In this document: in pieces, positions 57,822-64,000 of the stretch
Layout: each line of letters begins with the position of its first letter
How positions within the stretch are numbered: position 1 is the first letter of the stretch
Assembly: GCF_035594125.1 (NCBI RefSeq)
Contig: NC_087166.1
Span: 17,265,766-17,329,765 of the forward strand
DNA: 64,000 bases
Source: Scylla paramamosain
Lineage: Eukaryota; Arthropoda; Malacostraca; Decapoda; Portunidae
Reading direction: 5' to 3'
Position numbers and translations under genes: made by a program
Notes under the pieces: model-generated
Databases searched by the model: none
Told to the model about the DNA's origin: nothing
Seen by the model: only the letters and a program-made list of their open reading frames with translations

Positions 57822-59580
57822 ATGGCATCAAGAGGCTGCAATAATTCTCTAGATGCATTCTGCTTCATATGTGGTCAATTCGTCAAGACAAGAATAAAGA
57901 AATTCTCAGTGACAGCATCTGGAAAAAAATATTTGAAGCTTACAAAGCATATTTTGCTGTGCCAGTTTGGAACCAAGACAAGCACCTCATTCTGCTTGTG
58001 ACCATTGTAAAAGAACACCAGAAGGTAAAATACCTATTATTTTTTTCAAGAGTAAAATCCAATTAAGAATTAAGAATGAAGATAAAATAAATTTAATAGA
58101 AACTCATACTGTTGTTCTTTTATAGGGTGGTATAGAGGGGAAAACAGAGCCATAAATTTTGCTATTCTTAGAATATGAACCTACTGATCACTCAACTGAG
58201 TGCTTTTTTCTGCATGGTGGATCCTTCCAAACGTCGATCTGGGAAAAATGCACCTGCTGTTTTTTTTTATCCAGGCATTCCATCTTCCATTCTACCAGTA
58301 CCACACAGTGCTGATCTTCCTGTACCAGCTCCTCCAGAAATAAGTCAACTATCAGAAGAAAAAAGCAAGTCAGAAGATGAGCTAAACAGAGCGGAAGACT
58401 ATGACATCACAGATACAGTTGTAGTTAGGAGGAATCCTTACTACCCAAACGAAAGAGACCTCAGTGACCTCATCAGAGACTTTGGTTTGACAAAGTCAAA
58501 TGGTGAGTTTTTATTTCATGGCTGAAGGAATGAGATTTACTTGATGACAGTGTGCAGGTCACCAGCCAAAGAAAACTTCACAAACATCTCTCCAGCTTCT
58601 TTGCAAAGGAGGACTACTACAATGCTACTACAATGATGTATCAGGCTTGTTTGATGCTATTGGAATTGCTTGTAATGCATATGAATGGAGACTTTCATTG
58701 ACATCTCCTCCAAAAGCCTGAAAGCTGTACTTCCACTTAATGGAAAGAAGTATCCATCTCTTCCTCTTGTCCATTATGTGCATCTTAAGGAGGACTACAG
58801 CAGTGTAAAGCTTCTACTTGAAACTTTGAGCTGCAAAAAGTATAGGTGGGAAGTATTTGGAGACTTCAAGATGGTGGCTTTCTTTACGGGACTGCAAGGA
58901 GGTTTTACCAACAATCCCTGTTTTCTTTGTGTTTGGGACAGTAGAGACAGAGCAGCACATTACCAGAGAAAGCACTGGCCTCCAAGGACTGACGCTACAG
59001 TGGGAGCACACAGTATCAAACTTGAGCCATTGGTGAATCCTCGAAAGGTTTTGTTTCCTCCACTACACATCAAACTGGGTCTCATGGAACAGTTTGTTAC
59101 AGCTCTTGACAAGGAGTCTGCTGGGTTCATATATTTTCAAGACTTCTTTCCTAAGCTTTCAGAGGCAAAAGGTGAAAGCTGGTATCTTCATTGGACCACA
59201 AGAAAGGAAAATTATGGATTGCTCACAATTTCTATAGAAGCTCACAGAAAAAGGAAAGAAAATCATGGGTATGTTTCATTCCTGTAGTATAAGGTTCTCT
59301 TGGCAACAACAAGACTGATAATTATATGGAACTGGTTGAAGCTTTAGTGAAAAACTATGGTGAGAAGGATTGCAGAATGTCCTTGAAGATCCCTCACCTC
59401 GACAACTTCAAGCAGAATATATAAACATATTCAGAGGAACAAGGGGAGAGCTGCCACCAAGATTAAACGAACTATGAATAGAGATATCAGGGATACTTCA
59501 ATGAAGACATGATGGAAGACTATATTTGGGGGCACATACGTGAAAGTGATTTGTTATATTCACGCAAAAAAAATAATTAA
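57822..59580 (+). pseudogene. Broken copy of a multi-copy protein of unknown function (transposase candidate)
   Basis: Read across frames, the pieces run collinearly. Exon 1 starts MASRGCNNSLDAFCFICGQF, shifts frame near the A-run at about 57,928, and has CDHCKRTPEG before the splice site. Exon 2 has WYRGENRA, a TGA at about 58,165 where Trp is likely, FFCMVDPSKRRSGKNAP, DLSDLIRDFGLTKSN, LDDSVQVTSQRKLHKHLSSF and GLFDAIGIACNAYEWRL. The best-kept part (58,690-59,170) has SSKSLKAVLPLNGKKYPSLP, GDFKMVAFFTGLQGGF, PCFLCVWDSRDRAAHY, PPLHIKLGLMEQFVTALDKE and FFPKLSEAK. The end reads EALVKNYGEKDCRMSLK, YSEEQGE and DYIWGHIRESDLLYSRK, with TAA at 59,578-59,580. I recognise the motif order as a high-copy uncharacterised family in arthropods and other invertebrates. 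Two CxxC pairs near the N-terminus could form a ZAD-like zinc fold, and the GDFK, CxxC and EEQGE stations could be a DDE-type transposase, but both are inference. Many frameshifts make it non-functional. Confidence 0.75.
58025..58125 (+). other. Spliceosomal intron, 101 bp
   Basis: GTAAAATACC donor at 58,025 and TTGTTCTTTTATAG acceptor ending at 58,125, with a pyrimidine-rich 3' end. Joining 58,024 to 58,126 gives ...CDHCKRTPEG-WYRGENRA... in one frame (phase 1 intron), which restores the protein family's continuity. Exon frames around it are otherwise disrupted, so splicing is inferred from the ancestral gene. Confidence 0.8.
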
Positions 59581-59638
59581 TTAATTAATTAAAAAATAGT
59601 AAATTTTTCATCACAGAAATTAGTTTCAGAAGTCTTAA

Positions 59639-59644
59639 AATAAA
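59639..59644 (+). promoter_or_regulatory. Candidate poly-A signal of the broken gene
   Basis: AATAAA about 60 bases after the stop codon, in an AT-rich 3' tail that contains a TTAATTAATTAATTAA repeat (about 59,577-59,594). AT-rich DNA gives this hexamer often, so the position after the stop is the only real support. Confidence 0.45.
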
Positions 59645-59844
59645 TTTTGTCATTAAAATTTTTTTTGTCAAAAAAATGGTAGAAATAGCGAAATTTAGCT
59701 ATTTTGGGGCAAAAAATAATTATAATGCCACAAAAGCAAAGTTTAAGAGAAATAATATTTTTCTTTTTCTTTTTTTTTTTTTGCAATGAAAGGAGTTAGA
59801 AAATAACCCTTGTCAAAAACAAGAATCGTGTTACACAGTATTAT

Positions 59845-61398
<1,554 letters not shown>

Positions 61399-61450
61399 CT
61401 TTTTTTTTTTTTTTATGTAGGAGGGACACTGGCCAAGGCCAACGAAAATC
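61399..61450 (-). mobile_element. LINE 3'-terminal scrap
   Basis: T-run then ATGTAGGAGGGACACTGGCC and AAGGCCAACGAAAATC: the last 35-40 bases of the family's 3' UTR plus poly-A, reverse-complemented. It is an extreme 5' truncation, consistent with abortive target-primed reverse transcription. Confidence 0.85.
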
Positions 61451-62060
61451 TTAGTTACCAAAATAGTAAAACACATGATTGTCACTTTATACTGAAAACA
61501 GAAAAATAAATAAAACGTGTATTTTGAGTGATTTTCACATTATTAAGTACCAAGGTGCCAAAATTCATGCAAAGCCCCTTGTATGGGGAAACGAACGATA
61601 TCATCAGAAACGTGAGTGTTTCTCGAGAGTGTTAGGCACGAAAACGTTAAAAAAATAATGGATATCACCTTATAAGAAAATACAAAAAATAAAAACATTA
61701 CGAAAAATTTGTTTCGAGTGTTTTTGATCTTATAACCTGTCAAAACGCTAAAACATCCTTTATGGAGAAACAGAATAACATAAACAAAAACAAGTATAAC
61801 AAGTATTTGGAGTATTTTTTGAGCTTGTTACGTACACAAACGACATGGATGCAATGTACCATATATGCGGAAACGAAGACATTACGAGAAACGTTTATTG
61901 TGAGTGTTTATTGGTTCCGAAACGCTAATATGCATGAATAGCACTATATGTGTAGATAAATAAGAACATCAGCAAAAACATGAATTTTTGGGTATATTTC
62001 ACATTATTAGGTCTCATAACGCCAAAATGCATGCCAAGCACCCTACATGGGAAAATGAAA
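61451..62060 (+). repeat. Satellite array, (+) block
   Basis: Plus-orientation monomers between two LINE 3' ends. No other feature is seen. Confidence 0.87.
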
Positions 62061-62365
62061 CCTTGCTGCACAAGACTTTCTTATTTCTCTCATCCCTATT
62101 CTCTCTACCTTTCTAATGCAAGATTTAGCCAGTATTCTCAATTATTCATCCCTTTCTCTGGTAAACTCTGGAACTCCATGCCTGCTTCTGTATGACTTCC
62201 TATGACTTAAATTCCATCAAGGTAGAGGTTTCAAGACACTTATCCTTCAATTTTTGACTACCGCTTCGAACCCTGTTCCGTGACCGGAGTCTCAGTGGGA
62301 TATTTTTTATTTTTTTTTATTTTTGTTGCCCTTGGCCGGTGTCCCTCCTACATAAAAAAAAAAAA
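62061..62365 (+). mobile_element. LINE 3' fragment with poly-A
   Basis: Starts in the C-terminal codons (CLAAQDFL frame area; text CTTGCTGCACAAGACTTTC). It keeps LSNARFSQYSQLFIPFSGK and KLWNSMPASV, then loses frame near a CTTCCTATGACTT rearrangement. It ends with the 3' UTR text GTTGCCCTTGGCCGGTGTCC and a 12-base A-run at 62,354-62,365. Divergence from copies 1 and 2 is higher, which suggests an older insertion. Confidence 0.87.
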
Positions 62366-64000
62366 GTACCAAAACGCCAAAATGCATAAAAAAAACACTC
62401 TATATGTGGAAACAAAATAACGTTATCAGAGACGAGTCTTTTAAGTGTTTTTCAGCGTGTTAGGTAGAAAACGGTAAAAGCCATGTGAAATAAAATAATA
62501 CTTCTAGAATGAGGTATTACGATTTTTTTTTTTAGCTTTTTAGGTAGCAAAAAGACAAAAAAAAAAAAAAACGCGTCATTATTTGGAGAAATTGAACAAC
62601 ATTACCAAAAACGTGTATTTTGAGTGTTTTTTTTCACATAGGTTCCAGAATACTAAAATGCATGCAAAGAACTCTATATATGGATACAAAACAACATTAC
62701 CAGAAACGTGTCTTTTCAGTTCCTGTATTTTTTATCCTTTTATGTACCAAAACACTAAAACTCATGCAAAACACCCTATATAGACAATGAGAATAACATT
62801 GCCAAAAGTGTGTATTTAGAGTGTTTTTGAGCTTGTAACAGAAACAACAAAATGTATGCATACGACATATGATTAAAAAAAATATATATATATATTACCG
62901 GAAACATGCATTATGAATGTTATTGACCTTTTTAGATAACAAAACGGTAAAATGCGTGAAGAGCACTGTATTTTTAGAAACAGAACAACTTTACGTTTTT
63001 AGTGTTTTTAGTGTTTTTCACATTGTTAGGTACCAGAACGAACAAATGTAAACAAAGCTCTCTGTATGAAGAAACGAAAGAATATTACCAAAAACTTGTC
63101 ATTTAAGTGTTTTTGAGCGTGTTAGGTACCATAACGCTAAAAATCACGTGAAATGAAATACTTCCAGAAACGTGATTTGTGATTGTTTTTGAGGTTAAGT
63201 GCCAAAATGCAGAAACATGTAAATGGCCTATATAGGGAAAAGGAAGTGTTTTATTAGTATTTTTGAGTGATTAAGCACAAGAACGCTAAAATGCACAGAA
63301 AACACCCTATACTATAATACAAAACAACATTACCAAAAACAAATATTTTGAGTGTTTTCGAGCTTCTTACGTACCAAAACGCTAAACCCCATACATTATT
63401 TATGGAGAAATAGAATTACTTTACCCCGAAAAAAAAAATAACATTTTCATTGTTTTTGAGCTTGTTACGTACAAAAATGCCAAAATGTATGCAAAGTACC
63501 CTATATAGGAAACAAACTGTTATTACGAGAAACGTGTAGTGTTTCTGAGCTTCAAAGGTAACAAAACGCTAAAGCGTGTGAAGAGGATCTTATAGAAAAA
63601 AAAAGACTGTTTTATTGTTTTTTATAGGGAGACGAAAGAAGATTACGAAAAAAAGTTTATTATAAGTGTTTTTGAGCTTCTTAGATACCAAAACTCTAAA
63701 ACGCGTGAACAGTACTTTATATGGAGAAACAGAACATTACCAAAAACGTTAATTTAGAGTGTTTTATTCACATTGTTAGATACCAAAACGCCAAAAGCAT
63801 GAAAATACTTGATATGGGGAAACAAAACGAATAGTTATTTTTTCATTTTTTTCGAGCATTTTAGGTACCATAACGCCAAAATGCAAGGAAAGCATATTGG
63901 AATACAAAACATTACCATAAACGGGTCTCGAGTGTTTTTGGGCTTCTTACGTAACAAAATCCTAAAATGCATGAATAACACTATATTTGGAGAAACAGAA
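62366..64000 (+). repeat. Satellite array, (+) block to window end
   Basis: Plus-orientation monomers up to the last base, so the array continues beyond the window. A short TA stretch lies at 62,881-62,896 and a small TTTTTAGTG duplication at 62,996-63,015. No gene is seen. Confidence 0.88.

Larger units (their letters stand above)
57628..59838 (+). mobile_element. Transposon-like insertion with its own promoter and an intron
   Basis: A 2.2-kb non-satellite block with satellite directly on both sides. The same six bases, TATTAT, lie immediately outside both proposed ends (57,622-57,627 and 59,839-59,844), and the ends read CTGT and ACAG. This suggests a target-site duplication and very short inverted ends, but TATTAT is also common in the satellite (GTGTATTATGAG), so the evidence is weak. 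The block holds a heat-shock-type promoter, a broken two-exon gene and an AATAAA signal. The retained intron means it was copied as DNA, not through mRNA. It may be a DNA transposon or a translocated multi-copy gene. Confidence 0.6.

Noticed and set aside
58504..58560. GTGAGT inside TCAAATGGTGAGTTTTTA as a second intron donor.
   Set aside because: The text reads on as protein (SNGEF) in the same frame as the family, and a matching acceptor that improves continuity is not evident. A frameshift explains the later break better.
62881..62896. Short TA run as a TATA promoter.
   Set aside because: It sits in ordinary satellite, without initiator or downstream coding sequence, where TA runs arise commonly.

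Overview
This is a eukaryotic window with no host gene I can support. Almost all of it is one AT-rich, degenerate tandem satellite. Fragments of non-LTR retrotransposons, long (TA)n, (GA)n and (TG)n microsatellites, and one decayed intron-bearing DNA-transposon-like element interrupt the array. The organism is most likely an arthropod, and I favour a decapod crustacean. My reasons are the LINE ORF style, the LINE tail encoding RVVDEWNGLSNHVVS with a TTATGTTC terminal repeat, the arthropod TATA/Inr promoter layout and the very long TA/GA tracts. The species call is inference.

The satellite has monomers of about 96 bp in five diagnostic types (M1 to M5), which together form a higher-order unit of about 480 bp. 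M1 has CTTCTTAGGTACC with GAATAGCACTC. M2 has ACATTGTTAGGTACC with ATGCATGCAAAGCACC. M3 has GCGTGCTAGGCACC with AAGCATGGAAAGC. M4 has CTACTTACGTACC with CAAAACACCCTTTATGG. M5 has CTTGTTACGTAC with GCAAAGTACCCTATATGG. Three places show the 480-bp period directly: M1 to M1 at about 31,793 to 32,272, M1 to M1 at about 50,165 to 50,645, and a block at 54,682 repeated at 55,162.

Layout by satellite orientation (+ means M1 reads GAGCTTCTTAGGTACC on the given strand): + 1-7467; - 7468-9010; a fold-back at 9025-9390; - to 11,977; + 11,978-15,224 with an RTE-like fragment at 13,438-13,887; two tandem copies of an orientation-switch unit, each ending in (TA)n, to 16,265; - 16,266-27,740 with a LINE tail (19,050-19,250) and a larger LINE copy (20,018-22,340); a disturbed junction 27,741-28,435 (short + block, LINE piece, non-satellite piece, (GA)n); - 28,436-36,536 carrying a roughly 4-kb tandem segmental duplication; + 36,537-37,034; (TA)n; an inverted copy of the 14.6-15.3 kb switch unit to 38,026; + 38,027-49,743; - 49,744-52,634; a nested LINE complex 52,635-54,480; + 54,679-64,000, interrupted by the transposon-like element at 57,628-59,838, a (TA)n tract and two LINE 3' ends.

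The most interesting single locus is 57,628-59,838. It is a broken copy of a multi-copy protein family of unknown function, with a clean 101-bp GT-AG intron. Its promoter still looks complete: a near-perfect seven-unit heat-shock-element array, a TATAAAAG box and a TCATTT initiator at canonical spacing. A heat-shock-type promoter embedded in a satellite array and pointing into it resembles in principle the stress-induced satellite transcription known from human SatIII, but that link is only a hypothesis here.
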